Source: Alistipes sp. (lineage in GTDB: Bacteria > Bacteroidota > Bacteroidia > Bacteroidales > Rikenellaceae). Taken from it: a stretch of 64,000 nt of DNA. Every line of letters starts with the position of its first letter. The first letter of the stretch is position 1. The translations under genes and the position numbers were made by a program. This document shows positions 44,456 to 52,640 of the stretch, one piece after another. The stretch covers positions 62,001 to 126,000 of the forward strand of contig NZ_JAHHQJ010000005.1 in the NCBI RefSeq assembly GCF_020026455.1. The letters run 5' to 3'. The notes beneath the pieces were generated by a model that had not been told where the DNA came from, searched no databases, and saw only the letters and a program-made list of their open reading frames with translations.

Positions 44456-44854
44456 TTAGTAGATATAGCACAGCACCTCGCCGCCCACATTCTCCTGACG
44501 GGCCTTGGCGTCGGTCATGATACCTTTCGACGTGGAAACGATGGCGATACCCAAGCCGTTCAAAACGCGGGGCATGTCCGAAACCGACGCATACTGGCGC
44601 AGACCCGGACGGCTCACGCGCTTGAGGTTCTTGATGGCGTTGGTCTTGGTGGCGGGGTCCCACTTCAGAGCGATTTTGATCGACGGATGACCTTTCTCGT
44701 CCTTGTCGAATTTGTAAGCGAGAATATAACCCTGCTCATAGAGGATCTTGGTCATCTCCTGCTTAATTTTTGAACCGGGAGCTTCAACCACCTTGTGGTT
44801 GGCTTTCACCGCGTTTCTAATTCTGGTCAGAAAGTCCGCAATAGGATCAGTCAT
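44456..44854 (-). CDS. rpsH: 30S ribosomal protein S8
   Basis: 132 residues: MTDPIADFLTRIRNAVKANHK at the N-terminus and RVSRPGLRQYASVSDMPRVLNGLGIAIVSTSKGIMTDAKAR at the C-terminus. S8 is a 16S rRNA binder and, in E. coli, the translational repressor of the spc operon. Here it is the first gene after an unusual 770-bp gap. Confidence 0.99.
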   Translation of the reverse strand: MTDPIADFLTRIRNAVKANHKVVEAPGSKIKQEMTKILYEQGYILAYKFDKDEKGHPSIKIALKWDPATKTNAIKNLKRVSRPGLRQYASVSDMPRVLNGLGIAIVSTSKGIMTDAKARQENVGGEVLCYIY

Positions 44855-45624
44855 AACGAATAGAAATTAAAAATTAAAAAATTTGGTTAATTAAGTTGGG
44901 GCTTGAATCGTTCGTGCAGGTTTTCGCGACTCCCCCGGCGCATCCGCAGCCTGCGGCCACACCTCCCGGTCCTCCCGGCGCGAATCCCCTCTTCGGAGGG
45001 GCTTTGCGACAAGGTCCCGAAGTCATCGGAACGCTCCGGACATATTTCCCGGATCCCACACGCTCAGCTTTCAAACAACCCTTGTTTTCATTTCATTGAG
45101 GCCCAGAGCATTACCCCCCTCTCCTCCTGTCTTCGACACCCCGCTCGCATACGCACGCGAGGGCCTAAAGCGCGCAAATATACGCATTATTTCCCAAACA
45201 GCCAAGTTATCGCCTGATTTTTAGCGATTTTAGCACTGCCTCCGGAATGCAGACAATGTTAGCACCCATGTTGCTAACATATATCCGCACAAAATCCCCA
45301 TCGGCCAAACCTTCCGGTATCCGCCCTGCTGCTCACGCGGCCACGGCATCAACCGTCCGTTCCCTGGTCCGGGAAATTTGTAACCAAGTGCTCGCCCCCT
45401 CGTTACGTCCCACATATCGGGAAGTTACCGCTTGCGGCGGCACTTTCCCCGACACTGTGACGTATCTACACGGGTTGAACACCCCTATCTGCCCCGTTTC
45501 CTTCCGAGAGTCCGAGACTCTCCACAGGCTCCACACCTTCCGGAAAACGGAACATTTCTTGAGAATCGCAGGTTCTGCGGGTTTCAGACGGACATACGCC
45601 GCCCTACCCCGCACCTGCGGCTTG
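44855..45624 (-). other. Unusual 770-bp non-coding gap between rpsN and rpsH
   Basis: In most bacteria rpsN and rpsH are a few bases apart. This stretch has only short, uncharacteristic open frames on both strands and none that I recognise. It holds a 9-bp perfect dyad (ATGTTAGCA, 45256-45264, with TGCTAACAT, 45272-45280), a candidate promoter (separate entry), an AT-rich 3' end just before rpsH, and a six-pair hairpin of CCCCTC with GAGGGG at 44986-45001. Composition is C-rich on the plus strand. Confidence 0.7.
45175..45206 (-). promoter_or_regulatory. Candidate internal promoter for the rpsH-rplQ part of the operon
   Basis: On the minus strand CTTG (45206-45203) is followed after 20 bases by TATATTTG (45182-45175), fitting the Bacteroidetes -33/-7 layout (TTTG, TAnnTTTG). 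Transcription would start near 45168, leaving a leader of about 310 bases before rpsH, which contains the 44986-45001 hairpin. Confidence 0.5.
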
Positions 45625-45921
45625 CTACCAGCTGGCCTTCGTAACGCCCGGAATCAGCCCCTTCGAGGCCATTTCGCGGAACTGGATACGGCTGATGCCG
45701 AACAAGCGAATGTATCCCTTGGGACGACCCGTGATCTTGCAGCGATTGTGCTGGCGAATGGGATTCGAATTGCGGGGCAGCTTCGCAAGCGCCTGCCATG
45801 CCTCTTCGTGATCCATCTCACCGCTCTTCACCTTGGCAGCGATCTCCTCGCGCTTGTGAGCATAGCGGTTTGCGAGTTTCGCACGCTTCACCTCGCGGGC
45901 CTTCATCGATTCTTTTGCCAT
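45625..45921 (-). CDS. rpsN: 30S ribosomal protein S14 (non-zinc form)
   Basis: 98 residues: MAKESMKAREVKRAKLANRY, then NRCKITGRPKGYIRLFGISRIQFREMASKGLIPGVTKASW. Only one Cys remains where zinc-type S14 has two CxxC pairs, so this is the C-minus form. It starts 3 bp after the rplE stop. Confidence 0.98.
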   Translation of the reverse strand: MAKESMKAREVKRAKLANRYAHKREEIAAKVKSGEMDHEEAWQALAKLPRNSNPIRQHNRCKITGRPKGYIRLFGISRIQFREMASKGLIPGVTKASW

Positions 45922-45924
45922 AGC

Positions 45925-46485
45925 TTATTGATTCTTTTTAGCGTTTTTGAAAGGAAGACCGAACTCGCGGAGCAGGGCATAAGCCTCCTCGTCGGTTTTG
46001 GCCGTCGTTACGAAGGTGATCTCCATACCGAAGATCTTGGTGATCTTGTCGATGTCGATCTCCGGGAAGATGATCTGCTCGGTGATACCCAGCGTGTAGT
46101 TACCCTGACCGTCGAACTTCTCGTTGATACCCTTGAAATCCCGGATTCGGGGAAGGGCAACAGCGATCAGACGCTCCAGGAACTCGTACATCTTCGCATC
46201 GCGCAGCGTCACGCGCACGCCGATGGGCATGCCCTTACGCAGCTTGAAGTTCGAAATGTCCTTGCGCGAACGGGTCTGAACAGCCTTCTGACCGGTGATC
46301 TGCGTCAGTTCGGCTTCGGCGATGTCGATGAGTTTCTTATCGGCTACAGCCTGGCCCATACCCTGGTTGATTACGATCTTCGTGAGCTTCGGACACTGCA
46401 TAATGCTCGTGTAACCGAACTCCTTCATAAGGGCAGGTTTGATCTGCTCCTTATACTGTGTCTTGAGTGTAGGTACGTATGCCAT
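45925..46485 (-). CDS. rplE: 50S ribosomal protein L5
   Basis: 186 residues, with YKEQIKPALMKEFGYTSIMQCPKLTKIVINQGMG and GMPIGVRVTLRDAKMYEFLERLIAVALPRIRDFKGI. It binds 5S rRNA and P-site tRNA. The start ATG overlaps the rplX stop by one base (TAATG), indicating translational coupling. Confidence 0.99.
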   Translation of the reverse strand: MAYVPTLKTQYKEQIKPALMKEFGYTSIMQCPKLTKIVINQGMGQAVADKKLIDIAEAELTQITGQKAVQTRSRKDISNFKLRKGMPIGVRVTLRDAKMYEFLERLIAVALPRIRDFKGINEKFDGQGNYTLGITEQIIFPEIDIDKITKIFGMEITFVTTAKTDEEAYALLREFGLPFKNAKKNQ

Positions 46486-46805
46486 TATTTGATCTCCTCC
46501 CCTGACTTTTTAGCGAAACGAACTAATTTACCTTTTGCATCGGTCTTGCGGCCGACCTTGGTGGGTTTGCCCGACTTGGGGTCGATGAGCATGAGGTTCG
46601 AAATGTGAATCGGCGCCTCTTTCTCGACGATGCCTCCCTGGGGGTTCTGCGCATTGGGCTTCGTTGCCTTCTTGCAGAGGTTCACACCTTCGACGATGGC
46701 CCGCAGCTTCGAAACCTCGACCTTCAGGACTTTTCCCGTCTGGCCTTTGCTGTCACCGGCGATAACCTGAACCTGATCCCCTTTCTTAATATGTAATTTT
46801 GACAT
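46485..46805 (-). CDS. rplX: 50S ribosomal protein L24
   Basis: 106 residues with the KOW motif (HIKKGDQVQVIAGDSKGQTGKVLKV) and IVEKEAPIHISNLMLIDPKSGKPTKVG. It is an early assembly protein near the exit tunnel. The stop overlaps the rplE start. Confidence 0.99.
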   Translation of the reverse strand: MSKLHIKKGDQVQVIAGDSKGQTGKVLKVEVSKLRAIVEGVNLCKKATKPNAQNPQGGIVEKEAPIHISNLMLIDPKSGKPTKVGRKTDAKGKLVRFAKKSGEEIK

Positions 46806-46825
46806 ATCCGAAATAGTTTTTATGA

Positions 46826-47191
46826 TTACAATACTTCGGGTGCGAGGGAGATAATCTTCATATACTGGTCGCGCAGCTCGCGAGCTACGGGGCCGAATAT
46901 ACGAGTACCGCGCATTTCACCCTGGTTGTTAAGCAGCACCACGGCGTTGTCGTCGAAACGAATGTACGAACCGTTGGCACGTCTGATTTCCTTCGTGGTT
47001 CTCACGACTACAGCTTTCGACACGGCACCCTTCTTGACATCGCCCGAGGGAGTCGCGCTCTTGACAGCCACGACGATCTTATCGCCGATGGATGCGTAGC
47101 GACGCTTCGTGCCGCCGAGCACCCGGATGCAGAGGACCTCCTTCGCACCGCTGTTATCAGCTACAATGAGTCTACTTTCCTGTTGTATCAT
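46826..47191 (-). CDS. rplN: 50S ribosomal protein L14
   Basis: 121 residues, starting MIQQESRLIVADNSGAKEVLCIRVLGG, then YIRFDDNAVVLLNNQGEMRGTRIFGPVARELRDQYMKIISLAPEVL. It is in the standard rpsQ-rplN-rplX order. Confidence 0.99.
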   Translation of the reverse strand: MIQQESRLIVADNSGAKEVLCIRVLGGTKRRYASIGDKIVVAVKSATPSGDVKKGAVSKAVVVRTTKEIRRANGSYIRFDDNAVVLLNNQGEMRGTRIFGPVARELRDQYMKIISLAPEVL

Positions 47192-47193
47192 AA

Positions 47194-47448
47194 CTACTTA
47201 GCTCTTTCAATAATTTGTACTAATCTCCAACGCTTCGTTTTGCTCAGCGGGCGGGTTTCCATGATGCGTACGGTATCGCCCTCCTTGCAGGACTCGTCGA
47301 GCGACTCTGCCACGAACTTGGTCGTCTTGTTCACGAACTTACCGTAGATAGGATGCTTCACCTTACGTGCTACTGCAACCACAATGGTTTTCTCCATCTT
47401 GTTGCTGACAACCACACCGATACGCTCTTTTCTAAGATTTCTTTCCAT
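47194..47448 (-). CDS. rpsQ: 30S ribosomal protein S17
   Basis: 84 residues of OB fold: LRKERIGVVVSNKMEKTIVVAVARKVKHPIYGKFV and GDTVRIMETRPLSKTKRWRLV. It is encoded 11 bp after rpmC and 2 bp before rplN. Confidence 0.99.
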   Translation of the reverse strand: MERNLRKERIGVVVSNKMEKTIVVAVARKVKHPIYGKFVNKTTKFVAESLDESCKEGDTVRIMETRPLSKTKRWRLVQIIERAK

Positions 47449-47459
47449 AGTTGTTCTCG

Positions 47460-47651
47460 TTATTTAGCGTTTTTTTGACGCAGAACGGTCAGCATGCGAG
47501 CTATATCTCTGCGGTTCTTCTTAATGATCGACGGGTTCTCGACGGGGGACACCGCGTGCTGCACCTTCAGCTTTGCGAGCTGGGCCTTTTCGGTCTCGAT
47601 GCGCTCCTGCAGGTCCTTAGTCGAAATATCCTTGATTTCTGCACTTTTCAT
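47460..47651 (-). CDS. rpmC: 50S ribosomal protein L29
   Basis: 63 residues, two helices: MKSAEIKDISTKDLQERIETEKAQLAKLKVQHAVSPVENPS and KKNRRDIARMLTVLRQK. It lies at the tunnel exit next to L23 and is encoded between rplP and rpsQ. Confidence 0.98.
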   Translation of the reverse strand: MKSAEIKDISTKDLQERIETEKAQLAKLKVQHAVSPVENPSIIKKNRRDIARMLTVLRQKNAK

Positions 47652-47663
47652 GTTCTGTGTCCC

Positions 47664-48092
47664 TTAAATTGTGGTTTCGACGTAGTCACGTCTTACGATA
47701 AACTTGGTGGTGATGGGCAGTTTCTGGGCACCCAGGCGCAGCGCTTCCTGCGCAACCGCCAGGGGCACACCCTCTGCCTCGAAGAGAATGCGTCCGGGCG
47801 TAACAGGCGCCACGAAGCCTTCGGGATTACCCTTACCCTTACCCATACGCACCTCGGCGGGCTTCTTCGTGATGGGTTTATCGGGGAAGATGCGGATCCA
47901 CAACTGACCCTCACGCTTCATGTAACGCGTAATGGCCTGACGTGCCGCCTCTATCTGACGACCCGTGATCCAGGTCGATTCAAGTGCCTTGATTGCGAAC
48001 GATCCGTATGCAAGCTGGTTACCTCTCTGAGCGAGCCCCTTCATACGGCCTTTCTGCATTCTTCTAAATTTGGTCTTTTTCGGCTGTAACAT
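47664..48092 (-). CDS. rplP: 50S ribosomal protein L16
   Basis: 142 residues: MLQPKKTKFRRMQKGRMKG, then WITGRQIEAARQAITRYMKREGQLWIRIFPDKPITKKPAEVRMGKGKGNPEGFVAPV. The Arg of the PAEVRMGKGKG loop region, near the site hydroxylated in some bacteria, is kept. Confidence 0.99.
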   Translation of the reverse strand: MLQPKKTKFRRMQKGRMKGLAQRGNQLAYGSFAIKALESTWITGRQIEAARQAITRYMKREGQLWIRIFPDKPITKKPAEVRMGKGKGNPEGFVAPVTPGRILFEAEGVPLAVAQEALRLGAQKLPITTKFIVRRDYVETTI

Positions 48093-48119
48093 GTTAGTTC
48101 TGCTTTAAAAAGGTCCTAC

Positions 48120-48899
48120 TTACTGATTGTTGTTGCGACGGTCTCCGCCCCGGCGTCCGCCGCGACGGTCTCCCCCGCGACGCTCGCCACGTCCACCGCG
48201 ACGCTCGCCACGCTCACCGCGCTCACCCGAAGGAGCCTGCGCCGAAGCACCGGCGATTTCGAACAGGTCGCGCTTGCCGTAGACGATGCCCTGGCAGATC
48301 CACACCTTCACGCCCAGAATACCCACTTTCGTGAGGGCCTCCGTGAGGCAGTAGTCGATGTCTGCGCGGAACGTGTGCAGCGGAATGCGTCCCTCCTTGA
48401 TGGTCTCCGTACGGGCCATCTCGGCGCCACCGACACGGCCGGCAACCTGGATCTTGATACCCTCGGCTCCCATGCGCATGGTCGAAGCCACGGCCGTCTT
48501 CACGGCACGGCGGAACGATACGCGGCCCTCCAGCTGGCGGGCGATGTTCTGTCCGACGATGACAGCGTCCACCTCGGGACGTTTCACCTCGAAGATGTTG
48601 ATCTGAATCTCCTTGCCGGTGAGCTTCTTCAGCTCCTCCTTCAGTTTGTCGACCTCCTGGCCGCCCTTGCCGATGATGATGCCCGGACGAGCGGTCGAAA
48701 TCGTAACCGTCACCAGTTTGAGCGTACGCTCGATGATGATCTTCGAGATCGACGCCTTCGCCAGACGGACATTCAGATACTTGCGGATCTTGGCGTCCTC
48801 GACGAGTTTGTCGGAGAAATCCTTGCCTCCGAACCAGTTGGAATCCCAACCCCGGATGATACCAAGACGATTTGCTATCGGATTAACTTTCTGTCCCAT
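48120..48899 (-). CDS. rpsC: 30S ribosomal protein S3 with Gly/Arg-rich tail
   Basis: 259 residues. N-terminal MGQKVNPIANRLGIIRGWDS, the KH domain (TARPGIIIGKGGQEVDKLKEELKKLTGKEIQINIFEVKRPEVDAVIVGQNIARQLEGR) and the S3 C-terminal domain are complete. After about residue 220 a low-complexity tail of GERGERR and GGDRRGG units follows, common in Bacteroidetes S3. Confidence 0.99.
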   Translation of the reverse strand: MGQKVNPIANRLGIIRGWDSNWFGGKDFSDKLVEDAKIRKYLNVRLAKASISKIIIERTLKLVTVTISTARPGIIIGKGGQEVDKLKEELKKLTGKEIQINIFEVKRPEVDAVIVGQNIARQLEGRVSFRRAVKTAVASTMRMGAEGIKIQVAGRVGGAEMARTETIKEGRIPLHTFRADIDYCLTEALTKVGILGVKVWICQGIVYGKRDLFEIAGASAQAPSGERGERGERRGGRGERRGGDRRGGRRGGDRRNNNQ

Positions 48900-48903
48900 C
48901 TGA

Positions 48904-49314
48904 TTACTTGTTTTCTACGGTTACCATTTTGTCAACTACGATCGTTACGTGGTTCGAACGCTTGCGGATCCGGTGAGCGCGACCCTGGGGCGCTGCCTGA
49001 ATACGCTTCAGCATGCGACCGCCGTCGACGAATACCTCTTTCACGCAGAGTTTCACATCCTCCAGACGCTCGGCCTCGTTCTTGGCCTCCCAGTTGGCGA
49101 TCGCCGACTTGAGGAGCTTCTCCATACGGATCGACGCCTCCTTCTTCGAGTAACGAAGGATGCCCAGAGCCTTGTTAATCTCCACGCCGCGGATGATGTC
49201 GGCCACCAGGCGCATCTTGCGGGGAGAGGTCGGGCAATCACGCATAATGGCGATAGCCTTCTGCTTCTTTTCAGCCTTTAACTGTGCGGCTTTATTTGCT
49301 TTTCTTGCACCCAT
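48904..49314 (-). CDS. rplV: 50S ribosomal protein L22
   Basis: 136 residues: MRDCPTSPRKMRLVADIIRGVEINKALGILRYSKKEAS and the extended hairpin region MLKRIQAAPQGRAHRIRKRSNHVTIVV that lines the exit tunnel. A basic N-terminal extension of about 20 residues is present. Confidence 0.99.
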   Translation of the reverse strand: MGARKANKAAQLKAEKKQKAIAIMRDCPTSPRKMRLVADIIRGVEINKALGILRYSKKEASIRMEKLLKSAIANWEAKNEAERLEDVKLCVKEVFVDGGRMLKRIQAAPQGRAHRIRKRSNHVTIVVDKMVTVENK

Positions 49315-49321
49315 TTTCTAC

Positions 49322-49591
49322 CTATTTTTTCTTGTTACCTGCGTGACCGCGGAAGTTGCGGGTGGGAGCAAACTCGCCGAGTTTGTGTCCTACCATGTTC
49401 TCTGTTACGTACACCGGAATGAATTTGTTTCCGTTGTGGACAGCTACCGTCTGACCTACGAAGTCAGGCGAGATCATACTTGCTCGCGACCATGTCTTGA
49501 TTACCGACTTTTTGTTTCCTTCCGCCTGTGCGATGATCTTCGCTTCGAGCTTGGGGTCGATAAACGGTCCTTTTTTTAATGAACGGCTCAT
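49322..49591 (-). CDS. rpsS: 30S ribosomal protein S19
   Basis: 89 residues: MSRSLKKGPFIDPKLEAKII and TWSRASMISPDFVGQTVAVHNGNKFIPVYVTENMVGHKLGEFAPTRNFRGH. It forms a complex with S13 at the head of the 30S subunit. Confidence 0.99.
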   Translation of the reverse strand: MSRSLKKGPFIDPKLEAKIIAQAEGNKKSVIKTWSRASMISPDFVGQTVAVHNGNKFIPVYVTENMVGHKLGEFAPTRNFRGHAGNKKK

Positions 49592-49608
49592 TATGTACTC
49601 TTATTTAA

Positions 49609-50433
49609 TTATTTTTTCTTCTTGGAAATAATAAACTTCGAGGTCGTCTTCTTCGGGTTACGAGTCTTATAACCCTTCGCAAGCAGACCCTTGCGCGAAC
49701 GCGGGTGACCACCCGACGCACGTCCTTCGCCACCACCCATCGGGTGATCCACCGGGTTCATGACGACACCGCGGTTGCGCGGACGACGACCGAGCCAACG
49801 CTCGCGTCCAGCCTTACCCGAGCTTTCGAGGCTGTGGTCCACATTCGAGACGACACCCACCGTAGCGCGGCAAGTTACGAGTACCATACGAGTCTCGCCC
49901 GAAGGCAGCTTGATGATGGCGAATTTGCCCTCACGAGCCAGCAGCTGGGCGTAGGAACCGGCCGAACGAGCCATAGCGGCGCCCTGACCGGGGTAGAGTT
50001 CAATGTTGTGTACGACCGTACCCAGGGGGATTTCGCTCAGGAAGAGCGTGTTTCCGACCTCGGGAGCGACACCTGCGCCGCTCATGACGGTCTGACCCAC
50101 CTGGAGTCCGTTGGGTGCGATGATGTAGCTCTTCTCACCGTCGGCGTATACCAGGAGAGCGATGCGTGCAGTACGATTGGGGTCGTACTCGATCGTTTTT
50201 ACAGTTGCGGCGATGCCGTCCTTCGAGCGTTTGAAGTCGACGTTACGATACATCTGCTTGTGACCGCCGCCGATGTAGCGGACCGTCATTTTGCCGTCGT
50301 TGTTACGTCCACCCGAGCTCTTCTTGGGGCTGAGCAGCGATTTCTCCGGTTTCGACGTCGTGATCTCGTCGAACGTGCCGATAATCTTATGTCTTGTACC
50401 TGCGGTTACAGGTTTAAATTTTCTTACTGCCAT
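49609..50433 (-). CDS. rplB: 50S ribosomal protein L2
   Basis: 274 residues: MAVRKFKPVTAGTRHKIIGTF, GGRNNDGKMTVRYIGGGHKQ, and the conserved C-terminal RGVVMNPVDHPMGGGEGRASGGHPRSRKGLLAKGYKTRNPKKTT, whose His is needed near the peptidyl transferase centre. The protein is full length. Confidence 0.99.
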   Translation of the reverse strand: MAVRKFKPVTAGTRHKIIGTFDEITTSKPEKSLLSPKKSSGGRNNDGKMTVRYIGGGHKQMYRNVDFKRSKDGIAATVKTIEYDPNRTARIALLVYADGEKSYIIAPNGLQVGQTVMSGAGVAPEVGNTLFLSEIPLGTVVHNIELYPGQGAAMARSAGSYAQLLAREGKFAIIKLPSGETRMVLVTCRATVGVVSNVDHSLESSGKAGRERWLGRRPRNRGVVMNPVDHPMGGGEGRASGGHPRSRKGLLAKGYKTRNPKKTTSKFIISKKKK

Positions 50434-50438
50434 CTTCG

Positions 50439-50729
50439 TTAGATATTACTGTAAAAATCGATCTTGTCTCCATCCTTCAAGGTGACGATCGCCTTCTTGA
50501 AGTTATTGGCGCGACCCTCCAAGAGTCCGGCCTTTGTGTAGCGGCTCTTGAGTTTGCCCATGTAGTTCACGGTGTTCACGTCCGTAACGACGACGTTGTA
50601 CATCTGCTCCACGGCATTGCGAATCTGCAGCTTGTTAGCCCTCACGTCAACGATAAAACCGTAGCGATTCAACTTTTCGCCCTGAATCGTCATTTTCTCG
50701 GTCAAAACCGGCTTAATAATAATCTCCAT
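50439..50729 (-). CDS. rplW: 50S ribosomal protein L23
   Basis: 96 residues: MEIIIKPVLTEKMTIQGEKL, FIVDVRANKLQIRNAVEQMYNVVVTDVNTVNYMGKLKSRYTKAG. It is the docking site for trigger factor and SRP at the tunnel exit. Confidence 0.98.
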   Translation of the reverse strand: MEIIIKPVLTEKMTIQGEKLNRYGFIVDVRANKLQIRNAVEQMYNVVVTDVNTVNYMGKLKSRYTKAGLLEGRANNFKKAIVTLKDGDKIDFYSNI

Positions 50730-50743
50730 TGTAACTTGCGTTT

Positions 50744-51370
50744 TTAAGCTAACATCGTATTCAATACATTCTCGGCGCCTTCCACCATCACGATGGCCGA
50801 TGCGTTCATCACGTCATAGGTGCAGACGTTCTGAGCCAGCACGGGCTTCACATAGGGGAGGTTGCGGCACGACAGCTGCAGGTTTACGTTCGATTCGGGG
50901 AGAACCAGCAAAACCTTCTTGTCGTCAACCTTGAGAGCCTCGGCCAGAGCCACGACGGACTTGGTCTTGGGGGCCTCCATGGCGATCGTCTCGACAACGC
51001 TGATGACACCGGCCTGAGCCTTGTAGGTCAGAGCGCTGCGGCGAGCCAGCTGCTTGAGTTTCTTGTTGAGCTTGAAACTGTAATCGCGGGGCTGGGGACC
51101 GAAGATGCGGCCGCCTCCCGGGAACAGGGGCGACTTGATGCTACCCGCACGGGCACCGCCGGTTCCTTTCTGACGCTTGAGCTTGCGCGTCGAGCCGGCA
51201 ACTTCGTTGCGCTGCTTCGACTTGTGCGTACCCTGACGCTGGTCAGCGAGATACTGCTTCACGTCGAGGTAAATAGCGTGGTCATTAGCCTCCACGCCGA
51301 AGACGGCGTCCGACAGGACTACCTTACGACCCGTCTCTTTTCCTTGTGTGTTCAATACAGCTAATTCCAT
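50744..51370 (-). CDS. rplD: 50S ribosomal protein L4
   Basis: I place the start at 51370 (MELAVLNTQGKETGRKVVLSD), one base after the rplC stop; an ATG at 51382 would overlap rplC. The product is 208 residues, with the tunnel loop KQRNEVAGSTRKLKRQKGTGGARAGSIKSPLFPGGGRIFGPQPRDYSFKLNKK. In E. coli L4 autoregulates the S10 operon. Confidence 0.98.
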   Translation of the reverse strand: MELAVLNTQGKETGRKVVLSDAVFGVEANDHAIYLDVKQYLADQRQGTHKSKQRNEVAGSTRKLKRQKGTGGARAGSIKSPLFPGGGRIFGPQPRDYSFKLNKKLKQLARRSALTYKAQAGVISVVETIAMEAPKTKSVVALAEALKVDDKKVLLVLPESNVNLQLSCRNLPYVKPVLAQNVCTYDVMNASAIVMVEGAENVLNTMLA

Positions 51371-51371
51371 A

Positions 51372-51986
51372 CTACTTCTCAATCGTTAAATAAGCACCTT
51401 TTGCACCCGGAATCGAACCTTTCACGAGGATGAGGTTGCTCTCGGGGATTACTTTCAATACACGCAGGTTCAGAACCTTGACCTGCTCTCCGCCCATCTG
51501 TCCGGGCAGACGTTTGCCCTTGAAGACGCGCGAGGGATAGGACGATGCGCCCAGCGAACCCGGCTTGCGCGCACGGTTGTGCTGGCCGTGGGTCTGGCCG
51601 CCGACGCCGCCGAAGCCGTGACGCTTCACTACGCCCTGGAAGCCTTTACCTTTCGAGATCCCGGTCACGTCGACCCAGTCCTCTTCCGAGAAGAGCTCCA
51701 CGGTCAGCGTGTCGCCGAGATTCACTTCAGGCATGTCCTTGAACTCCGCAAGCTTGCGTTTCGGAGTGGTACCAGCCTTCTTGAAGTGACCTAACAAACT
51801 GCTGGTGGCGTGCTTTTCACTTGTCTCGTCATAGGCAATCTGCACCGCCTCGTAGGTATCCTTCTCGACGGTCTTGATTTGCGTAACAACGCACGGTCCA
51901 GCCTCAATGACAGTGCATGGTATGTTCTTACCCTCGGCACTGTAAACGGAAGTCATTCCGATTTTCTTTCCAATAAGTCCTGACAT
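51372..51986 (-). CDS. rplC: 50S ribosomal protein L3
   Basis: 204 residues: MSGLIGKKIGMTSVYSAEGKNIPCTVIEAG and GISKGKGFQGVVKRHGFGGVGGQTHGQHNRARKPGSLGASSYPSRVFKGKRLPGQMG, including the Gln methylated in E. coli. It follows an unusual 339-base gap after rpsJ. Confidence 0.99.
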   Translation of the reverse strand: MSGLIGKKIGMTSVYSAEGKNIPCTVIEAGPCVVTQIKTVEKDTYEAVQIAYDETSEKHATSSLLGHFKKAGTTPKRKLAEFKDMPEVNLGDTLTVELFSEEDWVDVTGISKGKGFQGVVKRHGFGGVGGQTHGQHNRARKPGSLGASSYPSRVFKGKRLPGQMGGEQVKVLNLRVLKVIPESNLILVKGSIPGAKGAYLTIEK

Positions 51987-52261
51987 TTGTTGTCAATTGT
52001 TTGTTATAAATAGTAATAAAGTGATGTAAGGTTTTTGTCCTGCCGTCCGGAGTTATCACCGACCTGCCGACCGCTTTCACCTGCGTCATTGCCTCCCGGG
52101 GCGTCATCCGCAACTCGGCCCCACCACGGCTCTCCCGCAGTGAGGAAGATGGCCTGCGCTCTGCACGGCGGCAGACGAAATATGCTCAACTCCTCCGGTT
52201 TTCGTCATTTTATCCGACTCCCGCTCCCGCTTCCGGGCAACGTTCGCCGTGCCGTCCCGCC

Positions 52262-52290
52262 CCCGGTTCCTTCTTTCGAAGAAACCCGGG
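52262..52290 (-). promoter_or_regulatory. GAAA-tetraloop hairpin in the rpsJ-rplC gap
   Basis: On the mRNA, CCCGGGTTTCTTC pairs with GAAGGAACCGGG around a GAAA tetraloop: 12 pairs (one G-U) with one bulged G. It starts 36 bases after the rpsJ stop and is not followed by a U-tract. The gap 51987-52325 has no recognisable gene and no clear -7 box. Normally rpsJ and rplC are only a few bases apart. The hairpin could be a processing site, an attenuator or a regulatory protein-binding site. Confidence 0.6.
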
Positions 52291-52325
52291 TTAGGGCTCG
52301 GAAAACCGGCAGACGTACAATTCGA

Positions 52326-52631
52326 TCAGACCTTGATCTCTACCTCCACGCCCGAGGGGAGCTCCAGTTTCATCAGCGCGTCGATCGTCTTGGGCGTCGA
52401 CGAGTAGATGTCGAGGATACGCTTGAAGGTGCAGAGCTGGAACTGCTCACGAGCTTTCTTGTTTACGAAAGTCGAGCGGTTGACCGTAAAAATCTGCTTG
52501 TGCGTGGGGAGGGGCACCGGGCCGCTCACGACGGCACCCGTGCTCTTCACGGTCTTCACAATCTTCTCGGCCGACTTGTCCACGAGATTGTGATCGAATG
52601 ACTTTAACTTGATTCTAATCTTCTGGTTCAT
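52326..52631 (-). CDS. rpsJ: 30S ribosomal protein S10
   Basis: 101 residues: MNQKIRIKLKSFDHNLVDKSAEKIVKTVKSTGAVVSGPVPLPTHKQIFTVNRSTFVNKKAREQFQ. It lies 9 bp after fusA, the Bacteroidetes arrangement without tuf between them. S10 also takes part in transcription antitermination with NusB. Confidence 0.99.
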   Translation of the reverse strand: MNQKIRIKLKSFDHNLVDKSAEKIVKTVKSTGAVVSGPVPLPTHKQIFTVNRSTFVNKKAREQFQLCTFKRILDIYSSTPKTIDALMKLELPSGVEVEIKV

Positions 52632-52640
52632 ATTGTTTGC

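Noticed and set aside
44986..45001. CCCCTC/GAGGGG hairpin considered as a terminator before rpsH
   Set aside because: No T-run follows on either strand; kept only as a possible leader structure.
45247..46608. 453-codon plus-strand open frame across the rpsN-rpsH gap and rplE
   Set aside because: Two thirds of it is antisense to rpsN and rplE; the part in the gap alone shows no domain and no promoter in that direction.
52632..52640. Absence of tuf between fusA and rpsJ considered as a loss
   Set aside because: In Bacteroidetes tuf is usually located elsewhere, so fusA followed directly by rpsJ is normal.
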